A DNA stretch of 64,000 bases from Paenibacillus sp. PAMC 26794 (GCF_000316035.1 NZ_ANHX01000062.1:48688-112687), one strand, 5' to 3'; shown: positions 7,859 through 17,112, counted from the stretch's first letter. The notes: generated from the letters alone by a model not told the origin. Numbers and translations: made by a program.

Positions 7859-9109
7859 ATGCTCGGACTCAAAATCCGGCAAATCCGGGAGCAGCTTGGA
7901 CTGTCTCAGAAACAACTGGCAGGTGAGGATATGACGCGTTCTTACATCAGCCTTATCGAAAAAGGCAGGGCCGTTCCATCGCAGCGTATGTTGAAAATCA
8001 TTGCCAGAAGGCTCAATACACCCATGGAGTTTTTTTTGGGAGGAAGTGCATCGACAGATACGGATATTGGTGAAGCTGTATTGGACAAGGCCAAAGCCTA
8101 TTATGCCGAGCAGAATGATTCTGCCTGTATCCGCATAGCCCATAAAGTGCTGACATTGACGGAGGATACATCGGCTCAGTCTGAAGCCTACCTGCTCATT
8201 TTGCGAAGTCACAACAGACTTGGGGATTATCGACAAGCCTTGGATGAAGGGGAAACTGCAGCATTTACGGTCATTCGAACGGGTGACAGGGAACGTATTG
8301 TTGAATATTATCTTGAAATGGGGAGAGCGGCTTTTCATGCAGAGCTGTTTCATGCTGCCCGTAAACATTACGAACAGGCGTATACGTACAGCAGCAGACT
8401 CAAACATCTACAGGAAGAACACATCCATTCGCTGACCTTTCTTGGCACAACCCATTTAAGGCTGGGCAATGTGAATGAGGGGTTGAACTACTATCTCAAA
8501 GCGGAGAAGGAAGCCCAGATGGCCGGACAACCGGAACTGTATGGCGAGATTACGCTGGGTTTGGGCAAAGCCTATTATATGTCCGAACAGGACGGACACA
8601 TGCTGTTAAGTTATGACTGGACCAAGAGATCCGTACAGGCCTATAAACAGGCGAGCAGCGAATCCTACGTTCTGGCACTTCACAACCTCGCCGTGATCCA
8701 GCTTCATATGGGGCAAAAAAAAGAAGCCCTCCCCTTGCTGGATGAATGCGCACGAATTTACGATAAACGCAATCTTCCCCATAAGAAGGCTTCCATATTG
8801 GAGGAAATCAGTAAAATTTATCTGGAGCAACGCGAGCCAGAACAGGCAGAGGCCATCATCAAAGAAGCCCTTCAACTGCTGGATCAGCAAGATGAAGGGA
8901 TGCTTCGTGCCAAACTGTATCGCTTGCTTGGTATTGTATTTCATGAGAAAAACAACAGCAATGAAGGTTATTATTTTCTAAGAATGAGTCACGATCTGCT
9001 TAAACGCATCTCTGCAAACCGCGAGGCTGACATCAGCCAACAACTTCTTCTGCTAAGCCTTCAGGATCGTAAAATGAACTACGACGACTATAAGTCATTG
9101 ATCAAATAA
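7859..9109 (+). CDS. XRE-family HTH regulator with TPR domain (RRNPP-like)
   Basis: 416 residues. Residues 5-60 form a Cro/C1-type helix-turn-helix (IRQIREQLGLSQKQLAG, then YISLIEKGRAVPS). The rest is a helical array with TPR periodicity from about residue 75 to the end. This is the architecture of RRNPP regulators (PlcR, NprR, PrgX, Rgg), which bind secreted and re-imported peptides through the TPRs. It diverges from the biosynthetic operon across 183 bp and probably controls it. The ATG follows a weak GGTG site. Whether a peptide is sensed is not shown; a candidate peptide gene lies 129 bp past its stop on the other strand. Confidence 0.8.
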   Translation: MLGLKIRQIREQLGLSQKQLAGEDMTRSYISLIEKGRAVPSQRMLKIIARRLNTPMEFFLGGSASTDTDIGEAVLDKAKAYYAEQNDSACIRIAHKVLTLTEDTSAQSEAYLLILRSHNRLGDYRQALDEGETAAFTVIRTGDRERIVEYYLEMGRAAFHAELFHAARKHYEQAYTYSSRLKHLQEEHIHSLTFLGTTHLRLGNVNEGLNYYLKAEKEAQMAGQPELYGEITLGLGKAYYMSEQDGHMLLSYDWTKRSVQAYKQASSESYVLALHNLAVIQLHMGQKKEALPLLDECARIYDKRNLPHKKASILEEISKIYLEQREPEQAEAIIKEALQLLDQQDEGMLRAKLYRLLGIVFHEKNNSNEGYYFLRMSHDLLKRISANREADISQQLLLLSLQDRKMNYDDYKSLIK

Positions 9110-9237
9110 AGCGGATGCGTTCTTCATCTAACAACTGAGGACACGGGAAAACAAAATGATGGAGTTCAGGGTCTCTTCAACAGAGGCCTTAATTCCGGGA
9201 ATACATGGTGACAAGGCATAGGATCATCTTAAACCGC

Positions 9238-9441
9238 TCATCGAGTAGGAACAGGATCATTCAGATCAAGCAGCGTTTCCGTAGATACGGCATGTTTTTG
9301 TCCCTGCTGACCACTAAACTTAGCCGATCCTGCATATGCCTCCGAAACATGAAGCTGTCCTGCAATAAAAGGTAGAAGCATGATAGTAACCATGCAGAGT
9401 TCACTTGCCGTTGTAACGAATTTGCTTCCTTTACTCTCCAT
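9238..9441 (-). CDS. small secreted peptide, possible signalling pro-peptide
   Basis: 67 residues. A short charged start (MESKGSK) is followed by a hydrophobic stretch (MVTIMLLPFIAG) and a possible signal-peptidase site after SEAYA, leaving a hydrophilic tail of about 30 residues ending DLNDPVPTR. AGGAG lies eight bases from the Met at 9441 but two bases from the Met at 9447, so 9441 is the better start. Lying next to an RRNPP-like regulator it could be a quorum-type pro-peptide, though such genes usually follow the regulator on the same strand. No homologue is recognised, and it could be an unrelated secreted peptide. Confidence 0.5.
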   Translation of the reverse strand: MESKGSKFVTTASELCMVTIMLLPFIAGQLHVSEAYAGSAKFSGQQGQKHAVSTETLLDLNDPVPTR

Positions 9442-9576
9442 GCTCATCTCTCCTCATGTTTATAATTGGGCAGCATAATCCACCATCGATTCCTGGCAAC
9501 CTAAGACGTATTTTACGGATAATCGCAATGACTTTAAACACGTTAATCCCCATTTACCTCCACTTGCACAACCATT

Positions 9577-9996
9577 TCACGGATAAAAGGTCATATGAGC
9601 TTTGTCTTCGCGATAATAATCAAGCCTTTGCTTCATCGTACCTGTATGCAGTTCGAACAGATGACCATCCGGATCGGTAAAATATACAGATGCTGCATCC
9701 CGCGGATCTCTTGGCCTTCCGGGAAGAATGTCCGCCCCAGCTGCTCGCAGCTGCTGCACAGACGCATCGAACTCCTCTTCTGTAACGGTAAATGCAATAT
9801 GGGTATAGGTTCGTTCCGTATAGTTGCGAATAACATCCTCCTGATTCAGGGCAATCCACAGACCGGCAAGCTCAAAATAAGCCAGTTTGCGTCCTTTCAC
9901 CTGAATTCGGGCACCGAGAGCCTGCTCATAAAAGGTAATGGCACGCTCCAGATTGGATACGGAAAAGCACAAATGATTGATTCCTTGAATATTCAT
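9577..9996 (-). CDS. fosB: FosB metallothiol transferase
   Basis: 139 residues matching FosB closely (GINHLCFSVSNL near the N-terminus, YREDKAHMTFY at the C-terminus). The enzyme is a glyoxalase-fold, divalent-metal-dependent bacillithiol transferase that opens the epoxide of fosfomycin in the cytoplasm. The metal ligands H8 (INHLC), H66 (YTHIAF) and E115 (FELHTG) are all present. The open frame extends 92 codons further upstream, but AGGAG six bases before ATG 9996 and family alignment fix the start there. It is monocistronic or shares a transcript with the small peptide 135 bp downstream. Confidence 0.93.
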   Translation of the reverse strand: MNIQGINHLCFSVSNLERAITFYEQALGARIQVKGRKLAYFELAGLWIALNQEDVIRNYTERTYTHIAFTVTEEEFDASVQQLRAAGADILPGRPRDPRDAASVYFTDPDGHLFELHTGTMKQRLDYYREDKAHMTFYP

Positions 9997-10151
9997 GTGG
10001 CTCCTGACACCTCCATTGATTTGAGGACCTATCCTTATTATGGTATATTTTGCGCAAAAAACAACCGATCTACTGCCTCCCCTCGAACCTTCTTCTGGGC
10101 GAATGCATAGTTTATCCGTATCAATGAACGCTCGAGGAGGATGTTTAGCAT

Positions 10152-11051
10152 ATGAACCCTGTCTATCCTTTTTATGGTGAGAAAACGGTGTGCAAGGAGC
10201 AAAAGCTCGCATTCCCACCCCAGCATCAGGACCAGCAACCGGGTCTGGAAACCCTGATGGTGCCTGAACCAATCAGTGAAGATCCTGCCTATATCGGCAG
10301 CTGCAAACTCCAAGGCAAAGTTGCCATTATTACGGGTGGTGATAGCGGAATCGGCCGGGCAGCAGCCATCGCTTTTGCCAAGGAAGGTGCGGATATCGTC
10401 ATCGCTTATCTATATGAACGGACAGATGCCGAAAGGACTCGTGAACGGATCGAAGAACTGGGACAGCGCTGTCTGTTAATCGAGATTGACCTCCGCTTAA
10501 AGAAAAACTGCGAAGCCGTCATTCGCACAACCATGGAAACCTACGGGAAGATCGATGTTCTGGTCAACAATCATGGCGTACAGTATGTGCAGCCAAGCAT
10601 CGTTGATATTACAGAAGAACAGCTGTATCACACCTTTCAGACAAATGTGTTCGCCTATTTCTTTCTGATCCAGGCCGCGCTGCCGCATCTATGCAAAGGT
10701 GCCTCCATTATCAATACAGCTTCCATTACAGCTTATAAAGGCAACATCCAACTGATCGACTACTCTTCTACCAAAGGAGCCGTCGTATCGCTGACTCGTG
10801 TACTCTCCCAATCGCTCGCTGCACAGGGAATCCGTGTGAATTCCGTCGCCCCGGGACCCATCTGGACACCGCTCATCCCTGCCAGTTTCTCCGCTGAGGA
10901 TGTACAGGTATTTGGAACAGATACGCCCATGGGTCGAGCTGGTCAGCCTTACGAACTGGCGGCAGCCTACGTTTATCTCGCTTCCCGCGATTCATCCTAC
11001 GTCACAGGTGAATGTATTCATGTAAATGGCGGCGATATGGTAACGACTTAG
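10152..11051 (+). CDS. SDR-family oxidoreductase (YhxC/YdaD/YghA type)
   Basis: 299 residues. A short N-terminal extension with FPPQHQDQQPGLE precedes the Rossmann motif GGDSGIGRAAA (about residue 64). NNHG and the catalytic Ser (NTASITAYKG) and Tyr-Lys (YSSTKGA) follow. The extension is typical of the Bacillus general-stress SDRs YdaD and YhxC and of E. coli YghA, NAD(P)-dependent dehydrogenases of unsettled substrate. GAGGAGG lies about eleven bases before the ATG. The next gene (gamma-glutamyltranspeptidase-like) follows on the same strand. Confidence 0.88.
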   Translation: MNPVYPFYGEKTVCKEQKLAFPPQHQDQQPGLETLMVPEPISEDPAYIGSCKLQGKVAIITGGDSGIGRAAAIAFAKEGADIVIAYLYERTDAERTRERIEELGQRCLLIEIDLRLKKNCEAVIRTTMETYGKIDVLVNNHGVQYVQPSIVDITEEQLYHTFQTNVFAYFFLIQAALPHLCKGASIINTASITAYKGNIQLIDYSSTKGAVVSLTRVLSQSLAAQGIRVNSVAPGPIWTPLIPASFSAEDVQVFGTDTPMGRAGQPYELAAAYVYLASRDSSYVTGECIHVNGGDMVTT

Positions 11052-11175
11052 GCTGATGTCAGGTTGGATTTGGCAGGTGTGGCAGGATATCGGTTGTCCA
11101 GTTGCGAAGAGGGTTAGGAGTATGATCCGGTTATACCGGAACCTGACATCTAGCGACAAGGAGCTGAACAACCTG

Positions 11176-12786
11176 ATGAACTTCGATCCACTCTACCAAC
11201 CGTATCCCTCTTACCGTGTGCCCGTGTATGCGAAACAAGGCATGGTCGCCACATCTCAGCCGCTGGCTGCACAAGCCGGTCTGGATGTTTTGAAAAAAGG
11301 CGGCAACGCCATTGATGCCGCCATTGCAACTGCGGCAGCACTCACGGTGCTGGAGCCTACGTCCAATGGCATTGGAGGCGATGCTTTTGCCCTCGTCTGG
11401 ACCGAGGGCAAACTGCATGGCCTGAATGCCAGCGGCCCTGCGCCTCAGGGCATATCCATTGAGGCGCTTCAAGCGGCAGGCTATACGGAGATGCCGAAGC
11501 TTGGGGTTGTTCCGGTGACGGTACCTGGCGCACCGGCGGGGTGGGCTGAGCTGAGCCGCCGTTTCGGGCGGCTCACGCTGGCGGAAGCGCTGGAACCGGC
11601 CATCCGCTATGCGGAGGAAGGTTACCCGCTTGCGCCTGGGCTGGCCCGCCACTGGGCAAGGGCAGCCGAGATCTATGCACGCCAGGGTGATGCGAAGGCA
11701 GGGCGTGCGTGGTTTGAGACATTTGCTCCAGGCGGGCGTGTTCCCGCAGCTGGAGAGATGTGGCGCTCGCCGGATCACGCGGCGACTTTGCGCCAGATTG
11801 GCGAGAGCGAAGCGCGAGACTTTTACGAAGGAGAACTGGCGGAACACATTCATTCCTTTATGGCAGAGCACGGTGGTTATCTGACTCACGAAGATCTGAA
11901 GGCTTTCCAGCCGGAGTGGGTTGATCCCATCTCCGTCTCCTATCGTGGTTACGATGTATGGGAGATCCCGCCGAATGGACAAGGACTGATTGCTCTGGCG
12001 GCGCTTAATCTGCTGAAAGGATATGAATTTGAAGAGAAAGAATCTGTTCAGGCGTATCATCAGCAGCTCGAAGCCATGAAGCTGGCATTTGCCGATGGGG
12101 AGAGAAATATTACCGAAGAACGCAAAATGGGCGTGACCGTAGAGGAACTGCTGTCCGAGCCCTACGCGGCAGAACGGCGCAAACTCATTGGTGATACCGC
12201 ACGTGCACCTGAGGCAGGCGATCCACGAGCAAGTGGAACGGTTTATCTGGCTACAGCGGATGGTGAAGGCAACATGGTTTCCTTTATCCAGAGTAACTAT
12301 ATGGGCTTCGGGTCTGGATTGGTTGTTCCGGGGACAGGCATTGCTCTGCAAAACCGCGGACATAATTTCTCACTGGACCCGAATCATGCAAATGCCCTGG
12401 AGCCGGGCAAACGGACGTATCACACGATCATTCCAGGGTTCCTCACCCGCGGCAGCGAAGCGGTCGGGCCATTCGGTGTCATGGGTGGTTTCATGCAGCC
12501 GCAAGGTCATGTGCAGGTGGTCATGAATACGGTCGATTATCACCTGAACCCACAGGCCGCCTTGGATTCTCCGCGCTGGCAATGGACGAAGGACAAAACC
12601 ATTCTCGTGGAACCGGGTTTCCCGCAGCATATCGCTCAGGCACTCGCCCGCAAAGGACATGATATTCAAGTGGCACTCGATCCATCCCAGTTTGGACGCG
12701 GTCAGATCATCTGGCGCAACCCGGACAATGGCGTATTATGCGGGGGTACGGAAACCCGAGCCGACGGCTCGATTGCGGCTTGGTAA
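11176..12786 (+). CDS. gamma-glutamyltranspeptidase family protein (YwrD-like)
   Basis: About 536 residues of the Ntn-hydrolase GGT family, which matures by autocleavage before a Thr nucleophile. The cleavage site is Thr355 in GTVYLATADGEG, with the glycine-rich substrate loop GFGSGLVVPGTG after it. GNAIDAAIATAAAL near the N-terminus is the conserved large-subunit motif. There is no signal peptide, as in the cytoplasmic YwrD group, so it probably acts on intracellular gamma-glutamyl compounds. The open frame begins at 11056; the Met at 11176 (MNFDPLYQPYPS) matches the family N-terminus and has AAGGAG twelve bases upstream, with 11122 an alternative. A strong terminator follows. Confidence 0.85.
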   Translation: MNFDPLYQPYPSYRVPVYAKQGMVATSQPLAAQAGLDVLKKGGNAIDAAIATAAALTVLEPTSNGIGGDAFALVWTEGKLHGLNASGPAPQGISIEALQAAGYTEMPKLGVVPVTVPGAPAGWAELSRRFGRLTLAEALEPAIRYAEEGYPLAPGLARHWARAAEIYARQGDAKAGRAWFETFAPGGRVPAAGEMWRSPDHAATLRQIGESEARDFYEGELAEHIHSFMAEHGGYLTHEDLKAFQPEWVDPISVSYRGYDVWEIPPNGQGLIALAALNLLKGYEFEEKESVQAYHQQLEAMKLAFADGERNITEERKMGVTVEELLSEPYAAERRKLIGDTARAPEAGDPRASGTVYLATADGEGNMVSFIQSNYMGFGSGLVVPGTGIALQNRGHNFSLDPNHANALEPGKRTYHTIIPGFLTRGSEAVGPFGVMGGFMQPQGHVQVVMNTVDYHLNPQAALDSPRWQWTKDKTILVEPGFPQHIAQALARKGHDIQVALDPSQFGRGQIIWRNPDNGVLCGGTETRADGSIAAW

Positions 12787-12822
12787 AACTCGCGTAATTT
12801 TTATAATAGGACTCTATTCTAT

Positions 12823-12865
12823 GGCACAAGAGAGATGATTCATGTCATCTCTCTTGTGCCTTTTT
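12823..12865 (+). terminator. intrinsic terminator after the SDR-GGT operon
   Basis: A 16-bp perfect stem (GGCACAAGAGAGATGA paired with its complement), six-base loop, then TTTTT. It lies 37 bp past the GGT-like stop codon. Confidence 0.93.
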
Positions 12866-13129
12866 CCGACTTCTAACATCAGTAAACAACATATTGTAGA
12901 TATTTATGTACCCTTTTAACCAGAGAAATGTAAAAATAATGTGTAATTCATGAAAAATATTTATTTTTTCGTAAATTTTCACTACATACCATAAATCACA
13001 GTGCCTTTCTGACCGATATAGATAAAGGGAAATCCTCACCATACGTGTCATCATATACACGTCATTCCCTGGAGCTAAGGAACCATGCAAAACAGAAAAA
13101 TGCGACTACAGAAATGAGGGTGCCAACAC
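12866..13129. other. AT-rich promoter region upstream of the BMP lipoprotein gene
   Basis: About 260 bp of AT-rich DNA without a plausible gene, holding the expected promoter of the BMP-MCP operon. GAGGGTG just before the ATG at 13130 is the ribosome binding site. No clear -35/-10 pair could be fixed by eye. Confidence 0.4.
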
Positions 13130-14137
13130 ATGAAAACAAACAAGAACAGACGCGCAGGTCTAGGTCTCACCATAATGATGATCCTGACGGTACTGATCCT
13201 GGGGGCATGTTCAGCCAACAATACAACAACGGCAACAGACACAAGAACAAAGGTTGGGATCGTGCTTACGGAAGTGGGTCTGGGTGACCGTTCTTTTAAT
13301 GATGCTGCTTTTGATGGACTGGTTCAGGCCAGAAATGAGAAAAGCATTGTCTTTGACTATCGTGAACCGGGTGACAATGCCGAAGCTGCATTTGAAGAGT
13401 TTGCGGAAGCCAAATTTGATCTGATTATCGGCCTGAGTGATGCTGTCCAAGCGGATATGGAGAAAGTTGCAGCCAAATATCCTGACCAGCAGTTCCTCAT
13501 GATTGACAGTCAGTCCGAACTGCCTAACATTGCCTCCTTTTCATTCCGGGCGGAAGAAGGAAGTTATCTGGCAGGTGTTATTGCCGCTATGGCTTCAACG
13601 GAAGATCATGTTGGCTTCCTTGGTGGAATAGAGATACCGGTCCTTCGTAATTTCGAGCAAGGTTTTAAGCAAGGTGTTCTGGCTGTCAAGCCGGATGCAA
13701 CCGTTGATGCCGTCTACGCAGGGGACTTTGGTAATGCCGATCTGGGTGAACAACTGGCTGCACAGATGATTCAGGAAAAGGGGGCTGACGTGATCTATGT
13801 GGCTGCCGGTCTCACAGGCGTGGGCGCACTGACGGAGATTCAGAAATTAGGGAAATACGCCATCGGTGTAGATACCGATCAATTCTTTTTGGCGGAAAAA
13901 GCCATTCTGACGTCCATGCTGAAAAATGTAGATGTCTCTATCTATAATGCCGTTAACACGTTTATTCAAAACAATCATACCTTCCCTCAAAAAGAAATCA
14001 TGGAGGGGCTGGCGGAGAACGCCGTGGGTCTGACTGCTCTACATAATATCACGCTCAGTGATGAACAACAGCAAACCTTCGAAGATCTGAAGGCAAAGAT
14101 CTCTTCCGGTCAAATCAAAATTACGCTTGATCAATAA
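13130..14137 (+). CDS. BMP-family substrate-binding lipoprotein (Med-like)
   Basis: 335 residues. A lipoprotein signal with lipobox LGAC (Cys27) anchors it outside the membrane. The body has the BMP/Med fold used by nucleoside-binding proteins (VGIVLTEVGLGDRSFNDAAFDGL, GLSDAVQADMEKVA). No permease or ATPase genes are adjacent. Instead the next gene, 26 bp downstream, encodes a methyl-accepting chemotaxis protein, suggesting that it presents a ligand, perhaps a nucleoside, to that receptor. Med of Bacillus subtilis is also a BMP-type lipoprotein without a transporter, so a signalling role has precedent. The ligand is not deducible. Confidence 0.85.
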   Translation: MKTNKNRRAGLGLTIMMILTVLILGACSANNTTTATDTRTKVGIVLTEVGLGDRSFNDAAFDGLVQARNEKSIVFDYREPGDNAEAAFEEFAEAKFDLIIGLSDAVQADMEKVAAKYPDQQFLMIDSQSELPNIASFSFRAEEGSYLAGVIAAMASTEDHVGFLGGIEIPVLRNFEQGFKQGVLAVKPDATVDAVYAGDFGNADLGEQLAAQMIQEKGADVIYVAAGLTGVGALTEIQKLGKYAIGVDTDQFFLAEKAILTSMLKNVDVSIYNAVNTFIQNNHTFPQKEIMEGLAENAVGLTALHNITLSDEQQQTFEDLKAKISSGQIKITLDQ

Positions 14138-14163
14138 CCCATCGGATACGAGGAGGTACGCAC

Positions 14164-15816
14164 ATGAAACTACAGGGAAAACTGATACTTAATGCTCTAA
14201 TTTCACTACTTCTATGCCTTGTGCTAGTCGCTTATATTATCATGCAATTGCTCAACATGAATGCCAAAAATCAAAATCTGGTACCAGCCATGCTCAAGGT
14301 GAGTGAACTGAACGCCAATCAGATTCAGACCCAGCAGGCGCTGGATGTCTATTCGTTCTCCATGACAGCAGGAAACCAGGACGCCGTGCTTCGCTTGCTG
14401 GCTGAAGGCCAAACGATGATTCAGGAGCTTACGGACGGATTGCTCGAAACAGATCAGCAGTTACAACTTATTCAGTCCATCGAGACAAAATTACAAGCTC
14501 TCAACCAGGGAGCCACCGAAGCGATGAGCGCGATGAACAGTGCGGAAGCGAAACGTTACAGCACTCGGGTTCGGGGCATACAGAATGATATCTATTCGTT
14601 AGATGAGATGACTCGGGATCGTTATGATCAATATACCGTCGATTTGGAACATGACATTCAGCAAACGTGGCAAACCGCTCTGGTAGGAGCCATCGTATTG
14701 CTCGTCGCCGTGATGCTGTTTAATATGTATACTTCACGGCAGATCGCCCGACGTATTCGTACGCTGAAAGACGCCGCAGGACAAATTGCAGACGGTGACC
14801 TGACCGGACAATTACCGGAATCTCGGGGCAAAGATGAACTCGATGACCTGAGTCGCTCCTTCGGTATCATGATTCATAATATCCGCGGCATTATTCAATC
14901 CATTGGTGAAGCGGGTCATCGTGTCGATCTGATGGCGCAAGACATTGACCGCGGCAATGATACGGCCCAAGCGATTGTGCAGCAAGTATCCCGTACCACG
15001 GAGGAACTATCGATTGGCAGTCAAAAGATTGCGGAGGATCTGAGTGAAACGGTGATGGTTGTGGACAAAATGCAGTCTACCTTCAATAGCAATCTGGAGG
15101 CCACTTCCCAATCGGTGATCGATGGTCGTGAAGTATTAACTACCGTTGAGGAAGGCCATAAGGCTGTAGCGGAGCAACTCCGCCTGGCCGAAGTGAATCG
15201 TCTGGCGATGTCCGAGGTGGAACAAACGGTGCGGGAACTGGAAGAAAGCGCGGTTCGAATCACTACGATGACTGCATATGTATCGGAGATTGCCAAACAA
15301 ACGACCATGCTCTCGTTAAATGCCTCCATAGAGGCTGCTCGCGCTGGAGAAGCCGGACGTGGCTTCGCTGTTGTAGCGGGCGAGGTGAATAAACTCGCCG
15401 AACAATCTGCACAATCGGTCAAACATATCTATGCGGCTGTGGGCGAGATCACAACCTCTATGGACAAGGTGAAGAACTCTGTAGCACAAAGCATGCAGTT
15501 ATTCGGCGAACAGGAACAAGCCACTGGCCAGACTCGCGAATCCTTCTCTGCTATTCGTGATAGTGTGGAGCGCATTAGTACCGGCATCCATCAGCTTGCT
15601 GATGACATGCAACAATCCAATGAACTCAGTACACAGGTGCAACAGGCCATCGAAAATATCAGTGCCATCACCGAGCAGTCGGCTGCCAGCAGTGAAGAGA
15701 TCACCGCCTCCACGTCGGAACAACAACGTTCCTTCGCTGATGCAAGTATCAAGGTGAAGTCATTGCGTGATATCAGCGCAGAGATGCATCAGGAACTGCT
15801 GCGATTCCGGCTGTAA
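14164..15816 (+). CDS. methyl-accepting chemotaxis protein
   Basis: 550 residues. TM1 is about residues 7-29, an extracellular four-helix-bundle sensor about 30-170, TM2 about 172-190, and HAMP about 190-245. A cytoplasmic coiled-coil hairpin follows, with the invariant tip around residues 378-412 (LSLNASIEAARAGEAGRGF, then VVAGEVNKLAEQS). It signals to CheA/CheW. AGGAGG lies seven bases from the ATG. Pairing with the upstream BMP lipoprotein suggests indirect sensing through a binding protein. A hairpin terminator about 115 bp downstream closes the two-gene operon. Confidence 0.95.
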   Translation: MKLQGKLILNALISLLLCLVLVAYIIMQLLNMNAKNQNLVPAMLKVSELNANQIQTQQALDVYSFSMTAGNQDAVLRLLAEGQTMIQELTDGLLETDQQLQLIQSIETKLQALNQGATEAMSAMNSAEAKRYSTRVRGIQNDIYSLDEMTRDRYDQYTVDLEHDIQQTWQTALVGAIVLLVAVMLFNMYTSRQIARRIRTLKDAAGQIADGDLTGQLPESRGKDELDDLSRSFGIMIHNIRGIIQSIGEAGHRVDLMAQDIDRGNDTAQAIVQQVSRTTEELSIGSQKIAEDLSETVMVVDKMQSTFNSNLEATSQSVIDGREVLTTVEEGHKAVAEQLRLAEVNRLAMSEVEQTVRELEESAVRITTMTAYVSEIAKQTTMLSLNASIEAARAGEAGRGFAVVAGEVNKLAEQSAQSVKHIYAAVGEITTSMDKVKNSVAQSMQLFGEQEQATGQTRESFSAIRDSVERISTGIHQLADDMQQSNELSTQVQQAIENISAITEQSAASSEEITASTSEQQRSFADASIKVKSLRDISAEMHQELLRFRL

Positions 15817-15930
15817 GCAGGATGCCGGAGAATTCGGCCCGGACGTAATTCGGATGTCGTTTAGATGCAGATTATAGGCAGATTATAGGTTGGATATAGG
15901 CGATCAGGTAGCGTGAACATACAAACAAAT

Positions 15931-15974
15931 AAAGGGGAGCCTCCGTCATGAATCATGACAGGGCTCCCCTTTTC
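15931..15974 (+). terminator. intrinsic terminator after the BMP-MCP operon
   Basis: AAAGGGGAGCC pairs with GGCTCCCCTTT, with an inner TCATGA/TCATGA stem, followed by a short T run. It may act on both strands. Confidence 0.85.
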
Positions 15975-16080
15975 AGTAACTAATCGTTGTTCCATCTAAC
16001 CATTGTTCCCAAGACACGCGCAAGTCGGTAACCAGACATGAAAGTTGATAACAAGGCATCAGCGTTTCAGATCCAAACGT

Positions 16081-16275
16081 TTAACGAACCGTGCAAACCT
16101 TATCGGGCCACTAATTGCAGATTATAAAATCTAACGAATCCCAGGCACTCTATTCCCTAATTTAGTCCGGTTTTTCAGGTGTTTTATCTAAAAAACATAG
16201 AAATAACGTGGATGAGGTTCGTTAGCTTTTGCTCCTCGATGTAAACCGTGGCATAAGGTGTATCAGGTTCGTTAG
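16081..16275. repeat. four-box palindromic repeat, copy A
   Basis: Boxes TTAACGAACC (16081), CTAACGAATC (16131), GGTTCGTTAG (16216) and GGTTCGTTAG (16266): two in one orientation, two inverted. The steps are 50, 85 and 50 bp. The DNA between boxes is AT-rich with AAATAACGTG near the third box. The same geometry recurs at 27946-28140 and 48065-48259, with a truncated copy at 62408-62543. It lies in a 660-bp gap that holds no plausible gene. Confidence 0.85.
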
Positions 16276-16479
16276 GCATTGGGCATTGAGTACTGTTCAT
16301 AGAACAATGGACAATGAGCAACGTGCACTCATCTACTTTTGGTGCGCTGGTTTGTTGAATCACTTGTAGTTTGACGATGATTAGTCATGGTCAGTAGCCA
16401 AAATCGCGAGCTTCCTCCACTGCCCCATCCTCACAGTGCGTCGATGATGTCGGTTCAACCTTCCCAATCCCTGCTACGC
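16276..16479. other. gene-free tail of the 15817-16479 gap
   Basis: About 200 bp with a short, loosely repeated GGCATTGGGCATTGAG / ACAATGGACAATGAGC stretch. No gene, terminator or promoter is recognised. Confidence 0.4.
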
Positions 16480-17112
16480 TTAATAACCGACCGTAAACCG
16501 TGATTGGATAAACTGCGGATCGTCCAGTTCGTCCACCAAAGCCGCTGCAAAATCGCCAACCGAAATCGAGCTTTCCCCGATATCATCCGTAATCACACGG
16601 TTCATGCCAACCCGGAACTGGCCTGTGCGACGTCCTGTTGTGATTGTCGCAGCAGGGCTCATGTAGGTCCAGTGAATACCCGATGCTTCAATCAGGTCAT
16701 ATGCTTCAGCATGTGCTTTTGCCAGTGGTTTGACTTCTTCCGGGAATCCCGGCGTATCCATCAGCATATCCCCGGAATCGGTTAGCAAGCTTCCCGCTCC
16801 ACCAACTACAACCAGACGTCCTGCTTTTGCCCGGCGCACACCCTCGATCAACGAACGTGTCACTTCCAGCATCTCTTCTTCTCCACCGAACTTCGGTCCA
16901 TATGCACTCACAACCACTTCTTGACCCGCTGCAAAATCAGCCACCTGATCCGGGTTAAGCAGATCTCCCTGTTCTACACGCAAACGCTCATGAACCATCT
17001 CAACCTTCGAAGGGTCACGCACCACCGCTGTCACTTCATGCCCACGATCCATCAGCTCCCACAGTATCATCTTGCCAATCGCTCCGGTTGCTCCAAAAAT
17101 GGCTACTTTCAT
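16480..17112 (-). CDS. NAD(P)-binding Rossmann-fold protein (NmrA/YwnB-like atypical SDR)
   Basis: 210 residues. The N-terminal motif GATGAIGKMI is the dinucleotide-binding loop of atypical SDRs, followed by VVRDPSKV and VVVGGAGSLL. This group includes YwnB of Bacillus subtilis and flavin-reductase-like NAD(P)H binders; the substrate is unknown. It is monocistronic, leftward, with about 260 bp upstream. Confidence 0.8.
   Translation of the reverse strand: MKVAIFGATGAIGKMILWELMDRGHEVTAVVRDPSKVEMVHERLRVEQGDLLNPDQVADFAAGQEVVVSAYGPKFGGEEEMLEVTRSLIEGVRRAKAGRLVVVGGAGSLLTDSGDMLMDTPGFPEEVKPLAKAHAEAYDLIEASGIHWTYMSPAATITTGRRTGQFRVGMNRVITDDIGESSISVGDFAAALVDELDDPQFIQSRFTVGY

Noticed and set aside
9156..9222. 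Very short frame (MMEFRVSS...) just after the RRNPP-like regulator on the same strand, considered as its pro-peptide
   Set aside because: No hydrophobic export segment and only a weak ribosome binding site.
11131..12363. Long open frame (410 codons) on the minus strand opposite the GGT-like gene
   Set aside because: It lies antisense to a gene with clear family motifs and its protein is Cys/Arg/His-rich with no recognisable domain; it is a shadow of GC-rich codon use.
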